From contig JAPFFF010000001.1 in the NCBI GenBank assembly GCA_039105265.1, forward strand, positions 124,001-188,000: a DNA stretch of 64,000 nt. The letters run 5' to 3'. This DNA is from Tritrichomonas musculus. Lineage: Eukaryota > Parabasalia > Tritrichomonadida > Tritrichomonadidae. The position numbers were made by a program, and so were the translations under genes. Below are positions 9,514 through 18,744 of this stretch, one piece after another; positions within the stretch are counted from its first letter, which is position 1, and each line of letters opens with the position of its first letter. The notes under the pieces are model-generated. The model worked only from the letters and a program-made list of their open reading frames with translations, ran no database searches and was not told the DNA's origin.

Positions 9514-11085
9514 ATGGGAAAATCTCCTTTAAAAGCAGTTCCAAATCCACAACTTGATAATGTTGATTGCTTAATTTTAATGCTAATTTCTGCGCTTGCA
9601 TTTATAATTCGATATTGGATAATTTTTCATCCAGACGGTTGCGTTTTCGACGAGGTGTATTTTGGAAATTTTTCAAATTTTTACATTAAATCACAGTTTT
9701 ATTACGATATTCATCCTCCATTAGCTAAGCTTGTTGCTTTTGTTTTTGCAAATCTTTCAGAGTACGATGGATCCATAAATTTTAACAATGCTCCAACATA
9801 TCCAAAGCCAGATTATGTTTGGCTTCGTCTCGTTCCGGCAACTTTTTCTGCATTATGCTGTCCGTTATCATATTTATCGGTAAGATTTTGTGGTTTCAGC
9901 CATACAGCAGCCACAACGTGCGCTCTATTAGTAATTTTTGATACATCTCTTGGTACTGAAGGACGTCATATTCTTAGTGATGGAATTCTTCATTTTTTTT
10001 CAATCTTGCATATTTGTGTTTTGATGTACACATTTTCAATCAAAAATTATGGTTCAAAATTTAATTTATGGCATATTTTTACTGGTCTTTCTTTAGGAGC
10101 AGCTTGCAGCTGTAAGAACACTGCATGGGGTTTAATGCCATTTGATGCATATTTGTATATTGTTTCATTTCTGCCCCTAATTAAAAAGAGCTATCTTGAC
10201 TTTTTCTTCCAAGTATTTGTTTACGGTGTCACTTTATTTTTGATTCAGCTTTTAGTATATATTTTAACTTTCTCAATTCATTTCATTGTTCTCCCTTTTT
10301 CAGGTCCAGGAACGCCTTATTTGCCAGATGAAATGAAACGCCAACTCATCAATAACAATCAAGTTAAATCAGCTCTTTATGCACAACGAATTAGAAAACC
10401 TGGACTTATTTACAGAACTTTATCAATTACTCTTCATATGCATAGAGGAAATATGGGCATCACAGAATTTCACGACTCAATGAGTTTTCCAAGCCAATGG
10501 CCCATATTATCAGGGGTTATGTGCTATTTCTGGGGTCGTGATGGTAATGAAATCAGGTGCATTGGAAATGTTTTTTCGTATTATTTTGCTTTGATTGGTA
10601 TTATTACTACAACAATTCAATTAATCAATATTTTTAAAGGTTCAAAAAATGAAGAGGATAACGAATCAAAGAAAAACGATGATCAAAACAATAGTAGTGT
10701 AAAGCGAGCAATAAATATTTATGATAACCGTTTTTTACTAGCTTTTCGATTTGTTTTCGGTTGGACGGTTTGCTACTTCCCTTTTTATTTAATTCCAAGA
10801 GTGATGTATCAGTATCACTATTGTATCCCATTAATAATTGGTTTAATGGCTTTCGGATCTTCACTTGATTTGTATATTCCCAAAAAGTGGAGGGAAACTT
10901 TTGCTGTCTTTGTAATAATATTGACAGCATTTGGATTTTATCTTTGGTCTCCACTGATGTATGGAACAAAACAGCATGATAGAGAGATTTCAATTTGGAC
11001 AAAAAGATGGATAGATGGAAATGCTGATCATCAAAGTAGAAGAGCAAGTTATTATGCATCAAAAGCAAGAAATAGTCAAAAATGA
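9514..11085 (+). CDS. Protein O-mannosyltransferase (PMT, GT39 family), short form
   Basis: A 523-residue polytopic membrane protein. The first lumenal loop carries FDEVYFG (D46-E47), the catalytic acidic pair of PMT enzymes, followed by DIHPPLAKL. The C-terminal block has FHDSMSFPSQWP, then RVMYQYHYCIPL, the signature of the PMT C-terminal four-helix region. It should transfer mannose from dolichyl-phosphate-mannose to Ser/Thr of proteins in the ER. It is shorter than the roughly 750 residues of fungal PMTs, and I see no MIR-repeat lumenal domain in the loop at ~245-330. I start at the ATG at 9514; the frame extends to 9490 only through a TTG. A ten-codon upstream frame starts at 9482 and its TAA overlaps this ATG as TAATG. 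Confidence 0.88.
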   Translation: MGKSPLKAVPNPQLDNVDCLILMLISALAFIIRYWIIFHPDGCVFDEVYFGNFSNFYIKSQFYYDIHPPLAKLVAFVFANLSEYDGSINFNNAPTYPKPDYVWLRLVPATFSALCCPLSYLSVRFCGFSHTAATTCALLVIFDTSLGTEGRHILSDGILHFFSILHICVLMYTFSIKNYGSKFNLWHIFTGLSLGAACSCKNTAWGLMPFDAYLYIVSFLPLIKKSYLDFFFQVFVYGVTLFLIQLLVYILTFSIHFIVLPFSGPGTPYLPDEMKRQLINNNQVKSALYAQRIRKPGLIYRTLSITLHMHRGNMGITEFHDSMSFPSQWPILSGVMCYFWGRDGNEIRCIGNVFSYYFALIGIITTTIQLINIFKGSKNEEDNESKKNDDQNNSSVKRAINIYDNRFLLAFRFVFGWTVCYFPFYLIPRVMYQYHYCIPLIIGLMAFGSSLDLYIPKKWRETFAVFVIILTAFGFYLWSPLMYGTKQHDREISIWTKRWIDGNADHQSRRASYYASKARNSQK

Positions 11086-11149
11086 TTTGTGTTATATATA
11101 TAGATTAGGTAAAATATTATTCTATCGTTTAATATATTAAAAATGTTAT

Positions 11150-11155
11150 TCATTT
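11150..11155 (+). promoter_or_regulatory. Initiator box of coiled-coil protein gene
   Basis: TCATTT with the A at 11152. The first ATG (11156) is only four bases downstream, so translation may start there or at the better-placed ATGs at 11180 or 11240. Confidence 0.45.
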
Positions 11156-12328
11156 ATGTTAAATAACGTTTTTTTCTTGATGTTAACAAAATTTATATAT
11201 GCTCAGAAATATTCTAATACGTTATTAGAAAAAAAAAAAATGGAGAATGAGAAAAAAATACCAAAAATGAAATCAAATCCAAAACCTAAATCAAAGCAAA
11301 AACGTGACCCAACTGTAGAATATTCGCATAAAGTATTCGAAGGTTTGCCAGTTAGTAAAATACCTCTTCAATATCAAAACAAAGTGCTCAACTATCTTAA
11401 AAATCAAAAGAATGAAGCAATCAAGGTAGAAGATTTCTTATCAGCTCAAAAATTTGAAGATAAAATTAACGAAATCAAACAAATGCAAGTTGAAGAAGCG
11501 TACGAATCGCGCCAAACAGGAAAATATGAAGACCTTGTTCAGCGCCTCTCAGAAGCACAAACAGAACTTGATGATCAACGTGAAAATTTGAATCAACTTC
11601 TTCAATCTTTTCAAAATGAACGTGAGGAAGCAATTGCTAAACTTGATGAGCAGCTAGAATACGAGATTTATCAATTCGATGAAGAACATAATATTGAAAT
11701 ACCACCAAAATTTCGTAAATTTTCTCCTGAGTATCTTAATCTTCGCAAACGAGAAAAATTTATGGTGTCTTCAAAGCGTTATGTTGAAGCAAATAACCTC
11801 AAGAAAGAAGCTGATATTATGGAGAAAAAAGAACAAAAAATTCAACAAAAAAATTGGGGTGACTACGTCAATCAGCAGCGATTACTATTAATTAAAAAAC
11901 AACAAGAGCAAAGACGCTGTTTTATTGAAAAATGGGACAGAGAATGGGCAGCATTAGTTCCTAGTGCTGAAGCAGAAGTTACACGCTGTGAAAATGTTGT
12001 CAAAAATATCGAAGCAAATATCTCAAATATTTCAAATCCAGACCAAATTGTTGCAATAGATGGCACAGCTCTTACAGTATCACAATCAGTTGCACTGAAT
12101 AAAAATCAAATGAGAACATCAACTGCTCGAAGTTTAAGGACGCCAACCTCAAGGAACGTGAATAACAAAAATATTTTACCGCCACTAACAGTCTCTCCGA
12201 CTCAAGCCGATCCGTTGCGGTCAAGGCTTGCTTATATGAGAGCAACTAATTATAAAATAAGCAGACAGAGACAAATACAGAACCAAAAATCCCGAGAAAC
12301 AAAAAGGGCGAAGAGTAATGCTTATTGA
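11156..12328 (+). CDS. Coiled-coil protein of unknown function
   Basis: 390 residues if read from the first ATG; the hydrophilic, homologous-looking part begins at the ATG at 11240 (MENEKKIPK), giving 362. Residues ~45-290 are a highly charged alpha-helical coiled coil, including KFRKFSPEYLNLRKREKFM and many EKK/QQ heptads. The last 100 residues are disordered and basic, rich in Ser, Thr, Arg and Asn (TARSLRTPTSRNVN). I know of similar coiled-coil proteins as a multigene set in trichomonads, but no function is known to me. It follows the PMT gene by 70 bases on the same strand, with its own initiator. There is no signal peptide unless the hydrophobic first 17 residues are really translated. 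Confidence 0.75.
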   Translation: MLNNVFFLMLTKFIYAQKYSNTLLEKKKMENEKKIPKMKSNPKPKSKQKRDPTVEYSHKVFEGLPVSKIPLQYQNKVLNYLKNQKNEAIKVEDFLSAQKFEDKINEIKQMQVEEAYESRQTGKYEDLVQRLSEAQTELDDQRENLNQLLQSFQNEREEAIAKLDEQLEYEIYQFDEEHNIEIPPKFRKFSPEYLNLRKREKFMVSSKRYVEANNLKKEADIMEKKEQKIQQKNWGDYVNQQRLLLIKKQQEQRRCFIEKWDREWAALVPSAEAEVTRCENVVKNIEANISNISNPDQIVAIDGTALTVSQSVALNKNQMRTSTARSLRTPTSRNVNNKNILPPLTVSPTQADPLRSRLAYMRATNYKISRQRQIQNQKSRETKRAKSNAY

Positions 12329-12586
12329 ATTTAGTTTTATTTATTTGTTTATATTTATGTATGTAATTTTTTTTTTTTTATATAAGTCATTAAAAATGTA
12401 CGAATTTTTAATAATAATTATTATTATTTAAATATTGTGCTTTTTCTTATGTTTCTTTTAGATCATTAGACAACATCAAAATTAAGAAGTATTTAAAATC
12501 ATTTTATATAAAAAATAAAAAGATTTTTACAAACAAATAAATATTACATCAAACATATACTAAAATAATATTAGATGTAATGAAAA

Positions 12587-14500
12587 TTAAGTTCCGTACC
12601 AAGTTGTCGTCCAAAACTTTTCGCCAGAAAGAGGTTTGGGCCTACTTCTAATGGTAACATATTTTACACCTGGTTTGGTCTTTTTGAAGCTTTCAATTGG
12701 ATCGAAAGGATATATTGGATCTGGATCATCAGCACTATTTTTATCTCTTGGATAAATGATGCTTGGTCTAGAACTTTGTATATCAAATGGCATTCTCTTT
12801 TTAATCCCTTCTTTATCCTTGTTTTTTAGCGTATTTCTGACTCCATCTTCACCAAATTCACTAATTCTGATTTTCATTTTTTTTGAGTTTGATTTTTTCG
12901 AATTTGTTGTTGTTTCAAGGTCATTTGAAGATGACATTGCGGAAATTTTGGCAGAATTCATTGCAGATTTTTTGCATATCTCATTTATTAAGTCTTGTTT
13001 TTCTTTTTTAAATTGGTCGAGTATTTCAATTCTTCTGTTTTTGAAGGTTTTTGTTTCGCGTGATGTATCACTAGAAAATTTATGAAATGGCTTCTTAGGC
13101 CTTAAGTTATCAGCTTGCTCAACAGCAAGTGGGTAAATTCTTGGAGATCCTTTTTTTGTTGGGAGACAATCTCTATCGTGCAAATTTGACATGTTCAATA
13201 CAACAGGAGGTTCTTGTTGAGGCAAATTATATTCGCCAGGAGATAAATGCTTTGCTGCTGAAGTACTTCGAAATATCTCATCACGCGGCACTTTAGATGC
13301 GAGTGTTGACGTTGGCCTAAGAATATAATTATCATTATTCTCAATGTTTATTATATTTGTGTTTTTGAATGATCGAATTTTCTTTGATTTTGTTTGATAA
13401 TCACCAATTTTTTTTGAATGATTCGATAAGCTGTAATTTTTTGATTTGGCGAGGTTGTTTGATTCATTTAATATTGAATTATCATCTTTGGCACTGCTCA
13501 TTGATTCTGTTTCTGAAATTGGTATTAAATCTGGCTTTTGTGGATTGGGAATATAATCATATACGTTTTTTTCTTCATTAGGATAGTGAATGTATAAATT
13601 CTCAAAATTTCGAATATGAACAGTGTTTGGATCAAAATTCCTTAGATTATTATTATACATATTGAGAATTTCAGTTGGTGACATCGCTTCAATCTGCTTC
13701 TTTTTCACCTTCATGTCCTCTCTTGGTGGTAACTGTGGAACGTTGATTGTTGGAAGAACAGCTTCAAAATTTGGATCATAGGTGCAAGGCTCTGGTGACA
13801 TGTTTCTTGTTTTTAAAAGTGCTTTAAACCTATGTGCTGTTTCTATTTCTTCACTATCAAAATGCGAAATTCTTGATGTTTCTTTAGGAGTTATTTGCTT
13901 TTCTTGCTTTTTTTCTGGAACTTTTTCTTCATTTTTAATTTCACTATCGCTATCGTAGTCACCTTCGCCATAAATGGAATTGCCACTAGAATTATCTGCA
14001 TCATATGAATATTCATTAACAGAATTACTTTCAATTTCTTCATTTATATTAATTTGGTTTTCTGTTGAGTCTTCAATATTAATGTTTTCTTCTTGTGTTA
14101 TCTCATTTATTTGTTCTTCTTCATCGTTTTGCTGCTGAATTTCTTCTGTATTAATTGAATTATCTTGAGCATTTGGATGAGCTTTCTCAATTGCTTTTGA
14201 AGAGGCAATAAATACATCATTTTGATATTCGGTTGTTGGCCCTCGGTCAAAAGGAAGAAGGACTTCCTGTCTTGTTTTTTTTGATTTGCATTTATCATGA
14301 GTGGATAACCAACAATCAATGTTTCGAGTGTGCTTTGATAAAACATTTGAAACGCCTTCAATTGTCTGATCTAATTGAGCTTTTGCTGAAAGATTTTCAT
14401 CTTTTGTATCGACCTTTAAAGGAACTGCTGATATTAAATTCATTCTGGAATAAACTTCATTATGATCTGGAATTTGAAAGCCATGGAATAAAAGATCCAT
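12587..14500 (-). CDS. Disordered protein with sperm-tail PG-rich (STPGR-like) motif
   Basis: A 637-residue protein from the ATG at 14500 (MDLLFHGFQIPDHN). The frame runs on to 14566, but only via a GTG and an AT-repeat leader. The sequence is low-complexity and charged: an acidic Glu/Gln/Asn region near residues ~125-215, then Lys/Ser/Arg-rich stretches. SPGEYNLP preceded by AAKHL matches the short proline-glycine repeat of SHIPPO/STPGR flagellar proteins. LPPREDMKVKKKQIEAMSPT and a conserved-looking C-terminus with RSRPKPLSGEKFW are other distinctive parts. A microtubule or axoneme role is plausible but rests on one motif. It converges with the coiled-coil gene to its left. Confidence 0.7.
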   Translation of the reverse strand: MDLLFHGFQIPDHNEVYSRMNLISAVPLKVDTKDENLSAKAQLDQTIEGVSNVLSKHTRNIDCWLSTHDKCKSKKTRQEVLLPFDRGPTTEYQNDVFIASSKAIEKAHPNAQDNSINTEEIQQQNDEEEQINEITQEENINIEDSTENQININEEIESNSVNEYSYDADNSSGNSIYGEGDYDSDSEIKNEEKVPEKKQEKQITPKETSRISHFDSEEIETAHRFKALLKTRNMSPEPCTYDPNFEAVLPTINVPQLPPREDMKVKKKQIEAMSPTEILNMYNNNLRNFDPNTVHIRNFENLYIHYPNEEKNVYDYIPNPQKPDLIPISETESMSSAKDDNSILNESNNLAKSKNYSLSNHSKKIGDYQTKSKKIRSFKNTNIINIENNDNYILRPTSTLASKVPRDEIFRSTSAAKHLSPGEYNLPQQEPPVVLNMSNLHDRDCLPTKKGSPRIYPLAVEQADNLRPKKPFHKFSSDTSRETKTFKNRRIEILDQFKKEKQDLINEICKKSAMNSAKISAMSSSNDLETTTNSKKSNSKKMKIRISEFGEDGVRNTLKNKDKEGIKKRMPFDIQSSRPSIIYPRDKNSADDPDPIYPFDPIESFKKTKPGVKYVTIRSRPKPLSGEKFWTTTWYGT

Positions 14501-14673
14501 AAAATATATATATATAAATATATAAATTTTTGAGTTTATACCAACTTTTTCTGAAAGAAAAAACACGTTATAATAAAAAATATAATTATCTTAATATTTT
14601 ATTCATAACAATAATGTCTAATTATACTTAATTAATCAAAAAAAAGCAATATTAAATTTGGTGAAATTAATAA

Positions 14674-15941
14674 TTAGTTATAATGAGGAGAATTATTCTT
14701 TAAAGATGAAATAAAGGCATGATCTTGTCTTATGTTTCCTATTTTTATTCTTTCTCGTGGTGATATTTTTGTGCTTTTTGCAATAATCTTCTTTTCAGTC
14801 AAATTTACAGAGTATTTATGAAGTTTTTGCATTTGTTTAACAGTTGTACTTCTTACTTTATAATTTCTTCAGGAAGAATATGTATATATTTATTTATTTT
14901 CTTAATAGCTCGAGCAACATAATCAATATCTGCTTTTTCATTCAATTTACCTCATATAAATCATCAACTTTATCAGCAAATCACTTGAATGAGGAAGTGA
15001 GTTCAACAAGTTGAAAACGAATTGATTAGTAACATCATTTGATATTGAAGGTCAACAAGTTGTAAACGAATTGATTCAGCCACGAAGAAAAGATCTTTGA
15101 TGCATTCAGCATTTTTGAGTGAATTTTCATCATTTGGATTTGAAAGAGGTGGATTTTCGATTTTTAATATTCTTTTGCAAGTAATTGAAGGTGCTCATTA
15201 TCCATGATTTCAACAGGATATTTGTCATCAGTATTTTGTGCCAGCTCATTACTTGCAATTTCTTGGTTATTACTAAATTTTTGAACGAACTTTTCTGTTG
15301 ATTTTATAGCATCCAATATAAAGCTTTAGAAACCATATGAAAATTTGATTTTGTTGATCATAACTTTTTGAAGATGATTCTGATAAATTAAGCTGGTATA
15401 TGAGTATCTTTGAAATAAAATCATAAGCTTAAGTTAAATGAATTTGCCCAGCATTAATAATCTTTTTTTAACGATTTTTTGTGATTCTTTGCTTTCAATC
15501 GATACTTCATAAAGGCTCGCTTTGAATGTAATAAGAACTGTTTTATGGGAAGGAGATGAAACCTTTAGCATTATAATAACCAAGTTCAATTCAATATATA
15601 ATCTGATTTGCACCGTCTAATGGTCTTAAATTTCTTTCATTAGATAAAATCAATGTTTATGTGTCTGCAATTTTCTGTGTATCTTCTGACAAGTTCCGAG
15701 AAGTTTGGAATATTTTATGTTTTTCGAAATCTTTGAATATTTTGGTGAAATTATTATTGTAAACATTTTGATGTATCTTCAAAGTTTTCATATTTTTTAA
15801 TTAATTCAGAATTATTTTTTTTTCTGTTGAACTAATAATATTATCTAGTGTAGTTATTTTTGTGATTAAAAACTCTTCACTCAATTGTTCTAATTTGGAT
15901 GAAATCCAATCAATTTGTGCCTTTTGATTTTTAGATGTCAT
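14674..15941 (-). pseudogene. Decayed coiled-coil host gene
   Basis: A stretch with coding-like composition but several frame breaks. It opens with a good ATG at 15941 reading MTSKNQKAQIDWISSKLEQL, runs ~45 codons, then shifts frame at an A-run (about 15810). A further open piece reads ELIKKYENFEDTSK. Near the end an open frame reads RNYKVRSTTVKQMQKLHKYS and stops at 14674. The pieces are Lys/Glu/Ile-rich and look like one helical protein. A short imperfect duplication lies at ~15001-15085 (CAACAAGTTG-AAACGAATTG twice). The initiator upstream is intact, so decay may be recent. The parent family is not recognised. Confidence 0.6.
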
Positions 15942-15970
15942 TGTCCAAAAGGAAGAATTGTCTGATCATA

Positions 15971-15976
15971 GAATGA
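15971..15976 (-). promoter_or_regulatory. Initiator box of decayed gene
   Basis: On the minus strand this reads TCATTC, with the A about 33 bases before the pseudogene ATG at 15941. Confidence 0.4.
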
Positions 15977-16298
15977 TTTCTCGATTTCTTTTGTTCTATT
16001 TTGAAATTTAATTTAACTTTGTGCTTGTATATTTTGCAATGGTAATATATGACTTTATCTTTAATATTGGAAAATTTTGAAGAAATTTTCAGAAAATTCA
16101 TTAGTAAAATTGATTAGTTAATTCATTAATAGTTATATTAAACTTTTATGTTGGTGTAAAATTTGATTTTGATTTTGATTTTTGTAAATTTGAAATTTCT
16201 TGCTGTTGTTGTGTAACACAAGATCACAAAGACTTGAAAAATTATCTATTAAAAAATAATGTGAACTAATTGAAATTTTTTATTGAATATAATGCAAC

Positions 16299-16685
16299 TC
16301 AGAGAATTTGGCTAAATTCAACCTTTTCTTTGTTTGGTCCCATGATTGTGAAATAGCGGCATCCTTTTTCCCAGAAAGGAAGTTGTTGGATTCCGTTTTC
16401 AAGTTCTTTGTAGCCGAGTTTTTTAACTTGTTCGTATGTTGCTTCAATATCATCAACATCGAGAGCAATATGATCAATAGCTCCTGGAGCCATATGTGCT
16501 TGATTGTTTTGATATGTTTCGATTGTGCAATTTCCTAATCTTAAGAATGAAACAAGTTCACCATTATTATTTGCATGATAAACTTCTTCGAATCCTAAGC
16601 TTATAAAGAATTTCTTGGTGGTTTCAATATCATTTGTAGGGATACCAAGGTGTTGAACGCCACGGACATGTTGTTTTACACTCAT
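16299..16685 (-). CDS. VOC-superfamily (glyoxalase-fold) metalloenzyme
   Basis: A 128-residue single-unit VOC protein with two beta-alpha-beta-beta-beta modules. The four expected metal ligands can be placed: H12 (QHLGI), E56 (TIETYQ), H72 (IDHIALDVDD) and E123 (KVEFSQIL). Members include lactoylglutathione lyase, methylmalonyl-CoA epimerase, fosfomycin-resistance proteins and dioxygenases; the sequence does not decide between them. The length fits a small homodimeric bacterial-type member, and acquisition from a bacterium is possible but untested. The start is supported by an initiator 15 bases upstream. It is flanked by a pseudogene and a permease on the same strand. Confidence 0.85.
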   Translation of the reverse strand: MSVKQHVRGVQHLGIPTNDIETTKKFFISLGFEEVYHANNNGELVSFLRLGNCTIETYQNNQAHMAPGAIDHIALDVDDIEATYEQVKKLGYKELENGIQQLPFWEKGCRYFTIMGPNKEKVEFSQIL

Positions 16686-16696
16686 GTTAAGGTAAA

Positions 16697-16702
16697 AAGT
16701 GA
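16697..16702 (-). promoter_or_regulatory. Initiator box of VOC gene
   Basis: The minus strand reads TCACTT; the A lies 15 bases upstream of the ATG at 16685. Confidence 0.5.
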
Positions 16703-16947
16703 TTTAATATAATAATTCAAGAGATTATTATTAAAAAGTTCCATCTCCCAATATTTTCTCAGAAAAAATTATTATAAAATATAATCAATTTAACTTTTTC
16801 TGTTTGAAAATGATATATACAATTTTATGATGAATGGTTGTAACTTTTTTAAAAAAATTACGCTTTCAAAAAATGAGAGTGAAATCAATAATGATATCAT
16901 TAATAATATTAAAAAATAATAAAAATAACAATTATTTTAACTATTAT

Positions 16948-18399
16948 TTATTTAGCAGCATCGCCTTGAATAATAGAACGGATAGAATCATATAAACAAA
17001 CACACATAATTATCAATCCAGAAGGCATCAGTATCCAAGACAAAATTTTTTTCCATACACTTTCATTTTTGCATAATCTTAAATAATATAGAGATGGTAG
17101 TACATAAGCTGTTAAAGTACTTGTCACGCCACCAATGAATCCAAAAACTGTAGTAATGCTTTCAACAGCAGCAGCAGTCACCACAGTTATTATCAAAATA
17201 GTGATTCCCATTATATTCCAACGAGCAGTTGTAAATTCACTCCGAAAAGTGGCATCATTAAAAGCAACTCTACATGAAAATAGAATGAGGGGAGTTGTCA
17301 TAATCAAGAAAACGCCAAAAAGAGCTTTTACAATTACAGTAAAAATTCTTCCATGAATAAAATCTTCAAATACAATTGCATGACTAATATTTGGTATTAA
17401 AGCAAGATAAGGTAAAATACCACAAATAATATAAGTGGTGCAAGAAATAGCAATTACACAGCCAAAAGTTATGTATTGATTCTTTCTTGTTGGATTTTTT
17501 AGTTTTTCAATCGTTGGTGTAACCATCATGTTGAACGTAAAGGCAAAAGCTTGAATTGAGAGTGATGGAATGAAATATTTATTAAAACTAAATAATGTCA
17601 ATCCATCAAAAGAATGTTTTAGACCAAATAAAGAACTTTTACTAATAATAATTGATGTATTTTTAAAAGATGTTAAGCATGTTGAATTTGTTGAATCTGT
17701 TGTCGATTTCATACTTAATGTAAATATATAAATTGTATGAATTAAATAAATAATAATTAAAACAAGTGTAAATAATGAAGCATATGATAATGCTTTAATT
17801 GATCGTAAAAACATTAATGGAAGATCTATTACAAGCGCTGGAATTCCTATCAAAAACCAACGATTGTAAGTCCATTTGGGAATACTTGATACCCCAAAAT
17901 CAACAAGTTCATCTAAAAAAGTTTGAACAAGTGTGCATGCATATTGAAAGTGTAAAATTGAGCAGCCAAGTAATGTTATTGATATAATTATTAGTGGAAA
18001 CCAATCGTAACTTCTTTTGCTGTCTGGAAAAGAAGCGCGCATGAATTTGGCATAATCAATGCTTTGACCAGTTGCTATTGAAACATCAACAAGTAAAATA
18101 AATGATAATAATGCAAAAAATGCTAAAATCGCCAAAACAACTGAATTCAAGATAATCCCTGATTGAAAGCAATATGGAATACTTAATAAACCAATGCCAA
18201 TATTTTGATTCAGAAAAACAACAACTGCTCTTAATATCGATATTTTATTAGATTTTTTAGGGCGAAAATCTGGAAGAAGTGTGTCTTTAAAATTATTGTT
18301 ATTAGTATAATTTGATGAACCTGATTCAGAAAAAAAATTTCGATCATCACGTTCCTGATAAAATGAATTTGAAGCAAAAACAGGAACAGTCACATACAT
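16948..18399 (-). CDS. AAAP-family amino-acid permease
   Basis: A 483-residue integral membrane protein with about 11 hydrophobic spans. The first span holds NIGIGLLSIPYCFQSG, the hallmark of the amino-acid/auxin permease (Aa_trans) family, after a ~55-residue Ser/Asn-rich cytosolic N-terminus. FTFNMMVTPTIEKLKNPTRK lies in the mid loop, as in SLC38-type transporters. It should move neutral or cationic amino acids across the plasma or endosomal membrane, probably coupled to H+ or Na+; substrate is not predictable. Parabasalids encode expanded sets of these permeases. It is complete and I see no anomaly. Confidence 0.88.
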   Translation of the reverse strand: MYVTVPVFASNSFYQERDDRNFFSESGSSNYTNNNNFKDTLLPDFRPKKSNKISILRAVVVFLNQNIGIGLLSIPYCFQSGIILNSVVLAILAFFALLSFILLVDVSIATGQSIDYAKFMRASFPDSKRSYDWFPLIIISITLLGCSILHFQYACTLVQTFLDELVDFGVSSIPKWTYNRWFLIGIPALVIDLPLMFLRSIKALSYASLFTLVLIIIYLIHTIYIFTLSMKSTTDSTNSTCLTSFKNTSIIISKSSLFGLKHSFDGLTLFSFNKYFIPSLSIQAFAFTFNMMVTPTIEKLKNPTRKNQYITFGCVIAISCTTYIICGILPYLALIPNISHAIVFEDFIHGRIFTVIVKALFGVFLIMTTPLILFSCRVAFNDATFRSEFTTARWNIMGITILIITVVTAAAVESITTVFGFIGGVTSTLTAYVLPSLYYLRLCKNESVWKKILSWILMPSGLIIMCVCLYDSIRSIIQGDAAK

Positions 18400-18712
18400 A
18401 AAAAAGCAATCTTATTGTTTCTATAAAAACGATAAAAATTTTATTATTCAAAAATTCAATACATTATTTAAAAAAAAATATTTGAATTAATTTTTTTTAA
18501 TATTTTGCTAATATCTTTGCATATAAATTTGTTTTATTTATGATATATAAAAAAATGAATTAATTTATAATCAAAATATATATTTTTTAAATTAAAAATA
18601 TTACAAAAAATGATTTTGTAAAGAACATCTGTTCAAAAGTTAAATTCTAATATTTTTTAAATGTAGATTTGACCAAATATATTTGGAATTATTAAGATTT
18701 TTAAATTTTATT
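18400..18712. other. Divergent intergenic region
   Basis: About 310 bases between the permease and the ankyrin gene, very AT-rich with T-runs. I see no gene, inverted repeat or RNA. Confidence 0.6.
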
Positions 18713-18718
18713 TCATTT
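18713..18718 (+). promoter_or_regulatory. Initiator box of ankyrin gene
   Basis: TCATTT with the A at 18715, 30 bases before the ATG at 18745. Confidence 0.45.
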
Positions 18719-18744
18719 TTTTAAATTATTTCAACCATAAGCAA

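Noticed and set aside
14501-14566. N-terminal extension of the PG-motif protein
   Set aside because: It starts at a GTG and is encoded by an AT dinucleotide run; the ATG at 14500 is the first real start.
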